A DNA stretch of 64,000 nucleotides from Solirubrobacteraceae bacterium (GCA_030447275.1 JAUJPF010000003.1:108255-172254), one strand, 5' to 3'. Shown: positions 51,610 to 60,097, numbered from the stretch's first letter. Numbers and translations: made by a program. The notes: generated by a model from the sequence alone, not told the origin.

Positions 51610-52277
51610 GCCACCCCCGCCACGACCTCGGCGCCTATGCCCTCGGCGCGCTCGCGGGCGACGAGGAGGCGCGCGTGCACGAGCACCTCGCGCGCTGCTC
51701 GGAGTGCCGCGACGAGCACGCACGGCTCGACGCGCTGCGACCGCTGCTCGACCTCGCCGAGCCGGGGCCCGAGCCCGCCGCCGTCGAGCGGCCGTCGCCG
51801 CTGCTCGAGGACGCCGTCCTCGCCGGGTTCCGCGGGACGGAGGCGCCCCGCGCGCGCCGTCCGCGCCGCTTCGCGCTCCCGCCGCTGCGCGTCGCGCTGC
51901 CCAGCGCGGCGCTCGGCGCGGCGCTCGCCGTCGTCGCGCTCGCGGCGCTCGGCGCGTTCTCGGGCGACGACGCGTCCCGCGCGACGACCGCCGTCGACCT
52001 GCGTGGCGCCGGCGGCTCGGCGCGCGCCGTCATCGCGCCGCACGAGGCCGGCACGACGATCGAGCTCGACGCCAGGCTCCCGCCGTCGGCGCGGCGCGAG
52101 CACTACGAGGTCTACATGGTCAGCGGCGACTACGAGATCAGTGCGGGCTCGTTCCGCGTCGGCGCCGACGGCCGCGTCACGGTCGACCTCGCCTGCGGCG
52201 GCCGGCCGGAGGTCTACGACGAGATCGAGATCCGCCGCGACGGCACGAAGGTGCTCACCGCGCCGCTCCCGGCGTAG
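51606..52277 (+). CDS. zinc-finger anti-sigma factor (RskA-like)
   Basis: 223 residues. The cytoplasmic N-terminus has the ZAS motif H-x3-C-x2-C in HEHLARCSECRDEH, which binds the sigma factor. A membrane helix follows (LPSAALGAALAVVALAALGAF). The C-terminal extracytoplasmic domain is RskA-like (EHYEVYMVSGDYEISAGSF). Release of the sigma factor normally needs regulated proteolysis of the anti-sigma protein. Translation is coupled to the sigma gene by a 4-nt overlap. Confidence 0.85.
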   Translation: MSHPRHDLGAYALGALAGDEEARVHEHLARCSECRDEHARLDALRPLLDLAEPGPEPAAVERPSPLLEDAVLAGFRGTEAPRARRPRRFALPPLRVALPSAALGAALAVVALAALGAFSGDDASRATTAVDLRGAGGSARAVIAPHEAGTTIELDARLPPSARREHYEVYMVSGDYEISAGSFRVGADGRVTVDLACGGRPEVYDEIEIRRDGTKVLTAPLPA

Positions 52278-52280
52278 TCT
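52275..52280 (+). promoter_or_regulatory. -10 box TAGTCT before the decayed reductase
   Basis: TAGTCT ends 6 nt before the ATG at 52287 and includes the anti-sigma stop codon. The promoter appears intact although the gene is not. Confidence 0.35.
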
Positions 52281-52286
52281 CGCCGC

Positions 52287-52774
52287 ATGACCTCCTCGCC
52301 GCCGGTGCGCCCGCTCGGAACGACGGGCGTGCAGGTCAGCCCGCTCTGCCTCGGCGCGATGATGTTCGGCACCTGGGGCAACACCGACCACGACGACAGC
52401 GTGCGGATCATCCACCGCGCGCTCGACGCCGGCATCAACTTCATCGACACCGCCGACGTGTACGCGCGCGGCGAGTCGGAGGAGATCGTCGGGAAGGCCC
52501 TTGCCGGCGGCCGGCGCGACGACGCCGACGAGGCGGGGATGCCGCTCGTCCACCTCGCGGTCGCCTTCGCGATCAACCACCCGGCGGTGACGTCGGCGAT
52601 CATCGGGCCGCGCACCATGGAGCAGCTCGACTCCCAGCTCGGCGCCCTCGACGTCCGGCTCGACGACGCGCTGCTCGACCGCATCGACGAGATCGTCCCG
52701 CCGGGCCGCACGATCAATCCGGTCGACGCGGGTTCTCCAACCCGGCGCTCGCGCCGCAGCGGCTCCGGCGCTAA
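52287..52774 (+). pseudogene. aldo/keto reductase with large internal deletion and frameshift
   Basis: The N-terminal quarter is a normal aldo/keto reductase ([39 protein letters not shown]) and the C-terminal part too ([39 protein letters not shown]). Between them about 165-170 residues are missing: GRRDD near 52520 runs straight into [11 protein letters not shown]. The deletion is in frame and removes the catalytic Lys and His while keeping Asp and Tyr. A second lesion, one missing base near 52731, shifts the last 15 codons; restored, the end reads [13 protein letters not shown] and stops at 52774. The product would be 162 residues against about 330. It cannot be active as an aldo/keto reductase. 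Confidence 0.8.
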
Positions 52775-55700
52775 CGCTCCGCCGCCGGGCAGACGATCCG
52801 GTAGTCGCACATGGAGCACGCCGCGTAGGAGGGCGTCGGCTCGAACCCCTGCGCGAGGATCCCCTCGCCGACCGAGAGCACCGTGTCGCTCACCCACTCG
52901 CGGTCGACCGCGGGCGGGAGCGGCACCTTCTCGTCGTCGAGCACGTAGAGGTAGGACTGCTGGGACGCGTCGAGGTCCCACGCCTCGCGCGCCGCGAGCG
53001 AGTAGAGCGCGAGCTGCACGTCGTCGCGCAGCTGCGTAGGCGTCTTCGGGCGGCCGGTCTTGTAGTCGATCAGCTCGTAGCCGCCGTCGGGCAGCCGGTC
53101 GACCCGGTCCACGCGCCCGCGCAGCATGTGCGGCCCGAGGCGGAAGGAGAACGACCGCTCGAACCACACCGGCTCGGCGGGGTCCGCGCGCCAGCGGTCC
53201 CAGTAGCGCTCGAGCGCCGCACGCGCCTTGCCGTGGAGCTGGCGCTCCTCGTCGCTCTCCCCGAAGCCGCCGCGCCGCCACGCCGCCTCGAGCAGCCCGA
53301 CGAGGTCGTCGAGCGAGCGCATGCCGCCGACGTGGTAGCGCTCGAGCACCTGGTGGACCACGATCCCGAAGCGCTGGTTGAGCGTCGGCTCCTGCGGGAT
53401 GCGGAAGACGCGCGCGAACTTGTACTTCAGCGGGCACGTCCGGTACGTCTCGATGTCCGAGGCCGACAGCATGAGTCCGTCGCCGCGCTTGGGGAGGAAC
53501 GGCTCCAGCGACGGCTCCGCCCGAGCGGCGATCGACGCGGCCCGCGCGCGCTGGTCGCGCTCGGCCTCGAGCACCGCGTCGTCGAGCGACGACGACAGCA
53601 GGATCTCCTTCTGCTGCGCGGTCATCGCCTCCGACAGCCGCGCGTTGACGTTCGGCAGCGCCTCGGCCACCGACTGGCCGGCGGGCCGCTCGAGCAGCGC
53701 GGCGATCTTCAGCAGCTCGAGGTAGCGGACCGAGGCGTGCGCGACGTCGAGGTCGGTGTCGAAGCGCAGCTCGCCGAGCCGCGTCCCGACGCGCGGGACG
53801 TCTTCGAGCAGCTCGTCGCGCAGCTGGCGGTACGTCGCGTGGAGCGTCTCGTCCGGGCCGAAGAGCTGCTCGGCGTGCTCCTGCCACTCGGCTTCGAGCG
53901 CCGCGCGCGCCTCCTCGACGAACGGCGACGGCGGCTGGAGCGCGCCCCGCTCCGAGCGCTCCGCGTAGGACAGCACGAGCCCGCGCGTCGCCCGCGTCAT
54001 CGCGACCTGGAGCAGCCGCCGCATCTCCCCGACGTGCGCCGCCCGCGAGTCGGGCGGGAGGCGCTCGTGCAGGAGCGCGTCGGGCAGCGGCTCGTAGGCG
54101 TGGCGCCGGGCGCCCGGCATCCGCGCGCTGTGCAGGCCGAGCACGAAGTCGTCGGCGAACTCGCGCCCCTTCGCGCTGCGCATGGTCATCACCGCGACGC
54201 CGCGCCGCCCGCCGGGGCGGTCGGGCTCCTCCTCGCGCAGCCCGGCCTCGGCGACGGCGGCGATCGAGCGCGCGAACTCGCGCGGCGTCGCCTGCGGCGC
54301 GCGCCGGACGTAGTGGGCGGCCAGCTCGCCCAGCCGTGCGAGGTTCGTGAGCCGCTCGACGACGTCGGCGTTGGCCGCGAAGAGCTGCTGGCGCCGCAGC
54401 CCGAGGCGCTCGACGAGCCGGTGGACGAAGAGGTCGGGCCGCGTGGTGTCGAGCGCGCCGGCGAACTGCCGGTGGAGCTTGAGGAAGGCGAGGATGCGCT
54501 CGCGCGCCTCGGGCGGCAGCTGCGGCGACTCGGTGGCCGCGACGAGCGCCGCGACCATGTCGAGCTTGCGCCGCCGCGCGATCTGGATGCACCGCGCGAG
54601 GTCGGCCGCCCGCAGCTCGACCGGCGGGCGGGCGAGCGCGCGCACGGCGGCGTTCGCGTCGCTGGGGTCGACGAGCAGCCGCAGCCAGGCGAGCACGTCG
54701 CGCACCTCGGCGCGCTGGAAGAACGCGGCGGCGCCGACGACGCGGAAGGGCACCGCGCGCTCCTCGAGCGCCACCGACACCGCCTGGCCCTCGTTGCGCA
54801 CCGACCGCACGAGGACCGCGATGCGGTCGGGGCGGACGCCCTCGCGCACGAGCCGCTCGACCTCGGCGGCCACGCCCTGGGCCTGGGCGCGCTCGCTGGC
54901 GCAGCGCCAGAACGCGACGTCGCCACCCGGCGCGCCCTCGACCGCGAGGTTGAGGCGGTCGGCGACCGGAGCGGTCACCGCGCGCGCGGCGGTGAGGATC
55001 TGCTCGCGCGAGCGCAGCGAGCGGTCGAGCGGGATCACCTTCGCCTGCGGGCGCGCGACCGTGAACGCGCGCAGGTTCGTCGTCGCGGCACCGCGGAAGC
55101 GCTTGATGGCAGCGTCGTCGTCGCCGGCCACCGTCAGCTCCCCGTGCCCGCCGAGCATGTCGAGCAGCCGCAGGTGCGCGAGATCGAGATCCTCGTACTC
55201 GTCGACGAGGACGTGCGCGAAGCGCGCGCGGCAGCGCGCGCCGGCGACCGGATCGGAGAGCAGGTCGATCGCCCGCAGCACGAGGTCGCCCACGTCGAGC
55301 GTCCCCTGCTCGCCCAGCAGCCGGTCGTGGTCGGCGAAGAGCTGCGCGAACTCGCGCTCGCGCTCGGCGCTCTCGCCCTCGAGCGCCGCCGCCCAGCGGG
55401 CGTAGTCGGCGGGGCTGACCAGCTCGAGCTTGCAGCGGTCGATCCGCTCGATGACCGAGGCCAGCAGCGCCGCGCGGTTGCCGAGGAAGTCGTGCCGGGT
55501 GAGCGTCAGCTGGTCGACGCGGTCGAGCAGCAGCGCGAGCCGGTCGGCGGCGGTGACCGGGACGAAGAACGGGTCGACCCCGACCGCGGCGGGCTCGGTG
55601 CGCAGCAGGCGCGCCGCGAGGTCGGGAACGGTGTGGACCGCCAGCTCGCCGAACGGCTGCTCGAGCGCGTCCTCGACGTGCGCGCGCAGGTCGGCGACGG

Positions 55701-55887
55701 GAGCGGGGGCGCCGCCGACGAGGAGGATCTCCTCGGGGTCGACGCCGCCGGCCGCCAGCCAAGCGACGCGCTCGACCAGCACCCGCGTCTTGCCGGTGCC
55801 GGGGCCGCCCAGCACGAGCAGGGGCCCACCCGTGTGGGTGACGGCCGCGCGCTGCGCGGGAGTGAGGGCATCGAGGTCCCGGGGCAC
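52771..55887 (-). CDS. UvrD/AddB-like helicase with PD-(D/E)XK Fe-S nuclease domain
   Basis: 1038 residues. SF1 helicase core: motif [12 protein letters not shown], motif [12 protein letters not shown], motif [17 protein letters not shown], motif [11 protein letters not shown] and motif [21 protein letters not shown]. The C-terminal nuclease domain has [20 protein letters not shown] with the catalytic Asp and Lys, and an Fe-S staple made by Cys in [10 protein letters not shown] plus [10 protein letters not shown]. Likely works at DNA breaks or repair forks as in AddAB/RecB relatives. Motif II has Glu where Gln is usual and motif III lacks the usual Gln. The GTG at 55887 follows a TATCCT -10 box. 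Confidence 0.85.
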   Translation of the reverse strand: MPRDLDALTPAQRAAVTHTGGPLLVLGGPGTGKTRVLVERVAWLAAGGVDPEEILLVGGAPAPVADLRAHVEDALEQPFGELAVHTVPDLAARLLRTEPAAVGVDPFFVPVTAADRLALLLDRVDQLTLTRHDFLGNRAALLASVIERIDRCKLELVSPADYARWAAALEGESAEREREFAQLFADHDRLLGEQGTLDVGDLVLRAIDLLSDPVAGARCRARFAHVLVDEYEDLDLAHLRLLDMLGGHGELTVAGDDDAAIKRFRGAATTNLRAFTVARPQAKVIPLDRSLRSREQILTAARAVTAPVADRLNLAVEGAPGGDVAFWRCASERAQAQGVAAEVERLVREGVRPDRIAVLVRSVRNEGQAVSVALEERAVPFRVVGAAAFFQRAEVRDVLAWLRLLVDPSDANAAVRALARPPVELRAADLARCIQIARRRKLDMVAALVAATESPQLPPEARERILAFLKLHRQFAGALDTTRPDLFVHRLVERLGLRRQQLFAANADVVERLTNLARLGELAAHYVRRAPQATPREFARSIAAVAEAGLREEEPDRPGGRRGVAVMTMRSAKGREFADDFVLGLHSARMPGARRHAYEPLPDALLHERLPPDSRAAHVGEMRRLLQVAMTRATRGLVLSYAERSERGALQPPSPFVEEARAALEAEWQEHAEQLFGPDETLHATYRQLRDELLEDVPRVGTRLGELRFDTDLDVAHASVRYLELLKIAALLERPAGQSVAEALPNVNARLSEAMTAQQKEILLSSSLDDAVLEAERDQRARAASIAARAEPSLEPFLPKRGDGLMLSASDIETYRTCPLKYKFARVFRIPQEPTLNQRFGIVVHQVLERYHVGGMRSLDDLVGLLEAAWRRGGFGESDEERQLHGKARAALERYWDRWRADPAEPVWFERSFSFRLGPHMLRGRVDRVDRLPDGGYELIDYKTGRPKTPTQLRDDVQLALYSLAAREAWDLDASQQSYLYVLDDEKVPLPPAVDREWVSDTVLSVGEGILAQGFEPTPSYAACSMCDYRIVCPAAER

Positions 55888-55892
55888 CGTCC

Positions 55893-55899
55893 TAGGATA
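55893..55899. promoter_or_regulatory. shared divergent -10 heptamer TAGGATA
   Basis: TAGGAT on the plus strand ends 8 nt before the GTG at 55907; TATCCT on the minus strand ends 6 nt before the GTG at 55887. One 7-bp element fits as the -10 box of both divergent genes. Confidence 0.5.
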
Positions 55900-55906
55900 T
55901 GTGCAG

Positions 55907-56749
55907 GTGACAACGCGCCCGGAGGCATTGTCGGCGGATTGGCTCGGTGCCTCGCGGAGAGCGACAGAGGAGCTGCGTCGCATCCTGCGCGAGCACCCGA
56001 CGAGCCAGGAGCGCGTCGAGGAGACCGGCAGTCGCGGCGAGGGCGGCGACGAGACGCTCATGATCGACGAGCAGGCCGAGGACGGCGTCTTCCGCGAGCT
56101 CGAGAAGCTCCACGACGGCGGCGCCCGCTTCAGCGCGCTGTCGGAGGAGCGCGGGCGCGTCGACTTCGGCTCCGACGACGTGATCGTGGTCATCGACCCG
56201 ATCGACGGCTCGATGAACGCCAAGCGCGGGCTCACCCACCACGCGATCTCGATCGGGGTCGCCGCCGGCGACACGATGGGCGACATGGAGTTCGGCTACG
56301 TCTTCGACTTCGGCCCGAAGGAGGAGTGGGTCGCGCGCCGCGGCGAGGGCGTGCTGCTCAACGGCGACCCGCTCCCCGAGCCTCCCGCGCCGCGGCACAA
56401 GGACGGGCGGCTCGAGCTCGTCGCCATCGAGAGCGCCGATCCGCGCTGGATCGCGGAGCGGATGGACGAGCTGCTCGACCACGTCCACCGCGTCCGTGCG
56501 ATGGGGACGATCGCCGTCTCGCTGTGCCAGCTGGCGCTGACGCGCGTCGACGGGATGGCGACGCTGTGGAAGACGCGCTCGGTCGACGCGGCGGCGGCCC
56601 AGCTCATCGTCCGCGAGAGCGGCGGCGTCGTGGCGTTCCCCGGCGGCGAGACGCCGCTGGCCTCAAAGCTCGACCTCGACCCGGTCGGGCCCGTCGTGGC
56701 CGCGCGGACCGAGGCCGACCTCGAGCGGCTCGTGGCGGTGGTCGCGTGA
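55907..56749 (+). CDS. inositol monophosphatase-family phosphatase
   Basis: 280 residues, Mg-dependent phosphatase fold. The metal-site motif reads DPIDGSMNAKRG (family DPxDGTxN, with Ser for Thr). ALSEERG supplies the upstream Glu, and SVDAAAAQLIVRESGG the second WDxAAG-like site with Val-Asp in place of Trp-Asp. Substrates in the family include inositol phosphates, fructose-1,6-bisphosphate and PAP; not distinguishable here. The GTG at 55907 follows the -10 box at 55893-55898. The next gene overlaps by 4 nt. Confidence 0.8.
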   Translation: MTTRPEALSADWLGASRRATEELRRILREHPTSQERVEETGSRGEGGDETLMIDEQAEDGVFRELEKLHDGGARFSALSEERGRVDFGSDDVIVVIDPIDGSMNAKRGLTHHAISIGVAAGDTMGDMEFGYVFDFGPKEEWVARRGEGVLLNGDPLPEPPAPRHKDGRLELVAIESADPRWIAERMDELLDHVHRVRAMGTIAVSLCQLALTRVDGMATLWKTRSVDAAAAQLIVRESGGVVAFPGGETPLASKLDLDPVGPVVAARTEADLERLVAVVA

Positions 56750-57786
56750 TCGACTGGGGCTTCGCCGAGAGGATCGCGTCCGGCGTCGCCGGCACCCCGA
56801 GCGGCGGCACGGTGCTCGCCGGCGACCTTCCGGCCGTGGCGACCGAGGCGCGCGAGCGCGTCGTCGCGTACACGGGCCTCACGCCCGCACGCGAGATCCC
56901 GCCGCCCGAGGCGGTCGACCGCCGGACGTGGGTCGGCCTGAACCTGCGCTCGATGCGCACGATGATGGAGCCGCTCGAGGCGAAGCTGCGCACCAACGGC
57001 GACTCGCCGCTCGCGGGGCCGCTGCGGGCGGCCGGCGGGCTGCTCCTCGCGGCGGAGATCGGCGGGCTGACCGGCTACCTGTCGCAGCGGGTGCTCGGTC
57101 AGTACGAGCTGGTCCTGCTCGACCCGGCGTCGCCCGAGCGCCTGCTCTTCGTCGCGCCGAACCTGCGCGAGGCCGCGCGCCGGCTCGACGTCGGCGAGGC
57201 CGACCTCGTCGCGTGGGTCGGGATCCACGAGGTCACCCACGCGGTCCAGTTCACCGGCGTCCCCTGGCTGCGCGAGCACCTGGCGGGCGAGCTGCGCGCG
57301 CTGCTCGAGACCGTCGACGTGAAGGTCGACCTCGCGAAGCTCCCGACGCTCGACGACCTGCGCGGCGCGCTCGACCGCTTCCGCGACGGGGGACTCGTGA
57401 CGCTGGTCGCCGGGCCGGACCGGATGGCCATCCTCGACCGTGTGCAGGCGACGATGGCCGTCGTCGAGGGCCACGCCGAGCACGTCATGGACGCCGTCGG
57501 CGAGGCGCTGCTGCCGACGCTGCCCGAGCTGCGCGAGGCGCTCGACCGCCGGCGCCGCGAGAAGCCGCCGGCGGTCAAGCTGCTCGAGCGCCTGATCGGG
57601 CTCGAGCTGAAGATGCGCCAGTACGAGCAGGGGCGCGAGTTCTGCGACGCCGTCGTCCAGCGCGGCGGGATCGAGGCGCTCAACCGCGTCTGGACGTCGC
57701 CCGCGGCGCTCCCCACGCTCGACGAGCTGGCCGACGCCGACGCGTGGATCAGGCGCACGTCGGCGCCCTCGCTCCCCCGCGCGTAA
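56746..57786 (+). CDS. zincin_2/DUF2342 family protein (putative zinc metalloprotease)
   Basis: 346 residues. The HExxH zinc motif is GIHEVTHAVQF, with a downstream VVEGHAEHVMDAVG that would provide further ligands, as in the actinobacterial DUF2342/F420-biosynthesis-associated family. GLNLRSMRTMMEPLEAKL is another conserved block. Proteolysis is predicted, not shown; the link to F420 in family names comes from gene neighbourhoods elsewhere. The GTG at 56746 overlaps the phosphatase stop (GTGA), so both are made from one mRNA. Confidence 0.8.
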   Translation: MIDWGFAERIASGVAGTPSGGTVLAGDLPAVATEARERVVAYTGLTPAREIPPPEAVDRRTWVGLNLRSMRTMMEPLEAKLRTNGDSPLAGPLRAAGGLLLAAEIGGLTGYLSQRVLGQYELVLLDPASPERLLFVAPNLREAARRLDVGEADLVAWVGIHEVTHAVQFTGVPWLREHLAGELRALLETVDVKVDLAKLPTLDDLRGALDRFRDGGLVTLVAGPDRMAILDRVQATMAVVEGHAEHVMDAVGEALLPTLPELREALDRRRREKPPAVKLLERLIGLELKMRQYEQGREFCDAVVQRGGIEALNRVWTSPAALPTLDELADADAWIRRTSAPSLPRA

Positions 57787-57822
57787 CCGCCCCGCCGGCG
57801 CGGCGTACCTCGTCACGACAGA

Positions 57823-57836
57823 CGAACACACGTTCT
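57823..57836. promoter_or_regulatory. LexA-like box 1 (CGAACACACGTTCT)
   Basis: Matches the Gram-positive/actinobacterial SOS consensus CGAACRNRYGTTCG at 13 of 14 positions, with the core GAAC-N4-GTTC perfect. It lies 98 nt before the ATG of the basic protein at 57934. Confidence 0.5.
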
Positions 57837-57851
57837 GTGACCGAGGTCACG
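57836..57851. promoter_or_regulatory. CRP/GlxR-like palindrome (TGTGA-CCGAGG-TCACG)
   Basis: TGTGA-N6-TCACG matches the CRP-family consensus TGTGA-N6-TCACA at 9 of 10 specified bases; its core GTGACC-GA-GGTCAC is a perfect inverted repeat. It sits between the two LexA-like boxes. Confidence 0.45.
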
Positions 57852-57865
57852 CCGGGCACCGTTTC

Positions 57866-57879
57866 CGTACGTGTGTTCG
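57866..57879. promoter_or_regulatory. LexA-like box 2 (CGTACGTGTGTTCG)
   Basis: Matches CGAACRNRYGTTCG at 13 of 14 positions. Its half CGTGTGTTCG is the exact inverse of CGAACACACG in box 1. It would cover the -35 region if TAACCT at about 57883 is the -10 box. Confidence 0.45.
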
Positions 57880-57933
57880 GTGGTAACCTAGGTACTGAAC
57901 TTAGAGATAACAAAGGTAGTGAGAGGGATCACC

Positions 57934-58728
57934 ATGGCCGAGAAGAAGACCACCACCACCCGCAAGCGCAGCACGTCCAGCAGCTCCAGCAGCCGGCCGA
58001 CCTCGCGCAAGTCGTCGGGGACGAAGTCGAGCGCCAAGTCGGGCACCGGCACCGCCCGCTCGACCTCGCGCAGCGCTGCTTCGCGCTCCACGTCGGCGAC
58101 GTCGCGCCGCAACAGCGGCGGCACCACCGCCAAGCGCAAGGCCACGGCGACCCGGCGCAGCACGACCGCCAAGCGCGGCGCCACCACGCGGAACGCCCGC
58201 GCGACCGCCCGCAACACGCAGCGCGCCACGACCCGCGCGCAGACCGAGGTCGCCCGTGAGGCCGCCGCGGCCCGCCGCGACGCCGAGAAGACCGTGACGA
58301 AGGTCGTCGACGGTGCCCAGCGCGCCGCCCTCACCTACGTCGGCGCCACGCTGACCGCGCGCGACCGCGTGGTCGAGCTGGCCGGGACGATCAGCGACCG
58401 CAAGCAGGTCGAGCGCAAGCTCAAGTCGTTCGAGCGCCGCGGCACCACCGCCCGCAACCGGGTCGAGCGCGAGCTGAAGAAGCAGCGCACGCGCCTCGAG
58501 CGCGAGGTCCGCACGCGGAGCAACCGCGTCGAGAAGGACGTCAAGACCCTGCGCAGCGACCTCGGCCGTGGCGACGTCTCGCGGTTCCGCCGCGACGCCT
58601 CGCGCACGTACACCGCCCAGCGCGCCTCGCTCTTCGGCGCCGTCGCCGAGAACGCCGGCCAGGGCGCGGTCCTCGCCGCGACCAAGGCCGCGCGCCAGGT
58701 CACGGGCCGCGTCGCCCAGCTGGTCTAG
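57934..58728 (+). CDS. histone-like basic protein with Ser/Thr/Lys/Arg-rich N-terminus
   Basis: 264 residues from the ATG at 57934 (AGAGGGA Shine-Dalgarno six nt upstream); the ATG at 57919 is less likely. Residues 1-95 are almost only Ser, Thr, Lys, Arg, Ala and Gly with TTAKRxATxR-type repeats, like the tails of histone H1 and actinobacterial HupS-type proteins. The rest is helical and charged (ERKLKSFERRGTTARNRVER, KKQRTRLEREVRTRSNRVEK), likely coiled coil. DNA binding or compaction is inferred. No known domain was identified. The upstream region carries SOS-like and CRP-like sites, and a terminator follows. Confidence 0.65.
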   Translation: MAEKKTTTTRKRSTSSSSSSRPTSRKSSGTKSSAKSGTGTARSTSRSAASRSTSATSRRNSGGTTAKRKATATRRSTTAKRGATTRNARATARNTQRATTRAQTEVAREAAAARRDAEKTVTKVVDGAQRAALTYVGATLTARDRVVELAGTISDRKQVERKLKSFERRGTTARNRVERELKKQRTRLEREVRTRSNRVEKDVKTLRSDLGRGDVSRFRRDASRTYTAQRASLFGAVAENAGQGAVLAATKAARQVTGRVAQLV

Positions 58729-58734
58729 AGCACC

Positions 58735-58764
58735 GAGCGGGCCCTCGCGCGGAGGGGCCCGCTC
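58735..58764 (+). terminator. terminator-like hairpin after the histone-like gene
   Basis: GAGCGGGCCC (58735-58744) pairs perfectly with GGGCCCGCTC (58755-58764) around a GC-rich loop, 6 nt after the stop. A short TTT follows at 58771. Confidence 0.55.
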
Positions 58765-58765
58765 A

Positions 58766-58893
58766 CCCGCTTTCCCGCACGTGGGTGGAGAGGCCCACGA
58801 CCGCGGAAGACCTCCCGGGTTCCGCCCGGTGGGGAGCACCCTCTCCTCCCTCGCCGGCGGGGCGCCTTCGGGTGCCCCGCCGGTTGCTCTTTC
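58766..58893 (+). ncRNA. candidate structured RNA with pseudoknot and own terminator
   Basis: Between two terminators lies 128 nt of folded, non-coding sequence. Hairpin 1: CGTGGG (58780-58785) with CCCACG (58794-58799), 8-nt loop. Its loop bases GGAGAGG (58787-58793) match CCTCTCC (58840-58846), allowing a pseudoknot. The middle can form either GCGGAA (58803-58808) with TTCCGC (58820-58825), or CCGGG with CCCGG around TTCCG; these exclude each other. It ends in the strong terminator at 58854-58893. No SRP, 6S, tmRNA or known riboswitch core was recognised. The 5' end is unknown. Confidence 0.45.
58854..58893 (+). terminator. intrinsic terminator with UUCG tetraloop
   Basis: A 13-bp stem (58854-58866 with 58871-58883, one G-T pair) is closed by a C-TTCG-G tetraloop and followed by TTGCTCTTTC. 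This is the most canonical rho-independent terminator in the window. Confidence 0.75.
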
Positions 58894-58916
58894 GGGCCGC
58901 GCGGTGAGCCGCGTCA

Positions 58917-58922
58917 TACCCT
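58917..58922 (+). promoter_or_regulatory. -10 box TACCCT of the mrp gene
   Basis: TACCCT ends 7 nt before the ATG at 58930, predicting a leaderless mrp mRNA that starts well after the terminator at 58893. The structured RNA is therefore not part of the mrp leader from this promoter. Confidence 0.5.
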
Positions 58923-58929
58923 CTGGGGG

Positions 58930-60088
58930 ATGCCGACCCGCGACGAGATCCTGAAGGCCCTCGAGGCCGTCATCGACCCCGAGCTGGGCGACTCGATCGT
59001 CGCCCTCGACATGGTGCGGTCGATCGACGTCCGCGACGGCGGCCGGGTCGACGTCACGGTGTCGCTCACGACGCCGGGCTGCCCGATCCGCAGCCACTTC
59101 CAGCAGGGCGTCGTCAACGCCGTGCAGCCGCTCGAGGGCGTCACGAAGGTCGCCGTCGAGTTCGACGTCCTCAACGAGCAGCAGAAGCAGGCGATCCAGG
59201 TCAAGCTCGGCCGCGGCGGGCTGCCCCAGGGGGCGCTCGCGCAGGTCCAGAACGTCATCTGCGTCGGCTCGGGCAAGGGTGGCGTCGGCAAGTCGACGCT
59301 GACCGTCAACCTGGCCGCCGCGCTGCTCGGCGAGGGCAAGAAGGTCGGCGTGCTCGACGCCGACGTGTGGGGCTACTCGATCCCGCGAATGCTCGGCCTC
59401 GGCAACGACCGCCCGCGCGTCTCGCCCGAGCGCAAGATCATCCCGCTCGAGGCCCACGGCGTGAAGGTCATGTCGATCGGCTTCTTCGTCGAGGAGAACG
59501 CCGCGGTCGTGTGGCGCGGACCCATGCTCCACAAGGCGCTCACCCAGTTCCTCGAGGACGTCGCCTGGGGCGAGCTCGACTACCTGCTCGTCGACCTGCC
59601 GCCGGGCACCGGCGACGTCTCGATGACGCTCTCGCAGCTGCTGCCGCAGGCGCAGTTCCTGCTCGTGACCACGCCGCAGCCCGCGGCCCAGACGGTCGCG
59701 CGCCGCGCGGCCGAGATGGCCCACAAGGTCAACCTCGAGCTGGCCGGGGTGATCGAGAACATGTCCGGCTTCACGACGCCCGGCGGCGAGCGCTTCCAGA
59801 TCTTCGGCGAGGGCGGCGGCCACGCGCTGGCCGACGAGCTCGACGTCCCGCTGCTCGGCAAGGTGCCACTCACCATGCCGCTGCGCGAGCAGGCCGACGC
59901 CGGCGTCCCGCTGGCCATCACCGACGCCGACGACCCCGCGGCGGTGGCCGTGCACCAGGCGGCCCGCGGGCTCATCGCGATGGCGCCCCCCATGGGCGCT
60001 GCCGCTGCTCGGGGTCACGCAGGCGGGCGGCGAGCTGCCCGAGGGCGGTCCCGCGCCGGCCGGCGCGAGCCTCCCCATGGCCGGCTAG
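58930..60088 (+). CDS. mrp: Mrp/ApbC iron-sulfur carrier ATPase, frame interrupted near the end
   Basis: P-loop Fe-S cluster carrier. An N-terminal MIP18-like domain (LKALEAVIDPELGDSIV, TTPGCPIRSHF) precedes the ATPase with the deviant Walker A GSGKGGVGKST at about residue 113 and DADVWGYSIP. The CxxC of E. coli-type Mrp is replaced around ENMSGFTTPGGE. Removing one C from a six-C run near 59990 restores a tail with native codon bias (LPLLGVTQAGGELPEGG) and a stop at 60088, giving 385 residues. Uncorrected, the frame would run to 60129 into the ferredoxin gene. Supplies clusters to apoproteins; the convergent ferredoxin is a possible client. Confidence 0.85.
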
Positions 60089-60097
60089 TCCGGCGGA

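Noticed and set aside
58766..58893. SRP RNA, 6S RNA or tmRNA
   Set aside because: No GGAAG-type SRP domain IV core, no 6S central bubble with closing stem, and no tRNA-like ends or tag ORF are visible on either strand.
58766..58929. A riboswitch in the mrp leader
   Set aside because: A strong terminator at 58854-58893 and a TACCCT box at 58917 place the mrp mRNA start after the structure, so it is not part of that leader unless another promoter is used.
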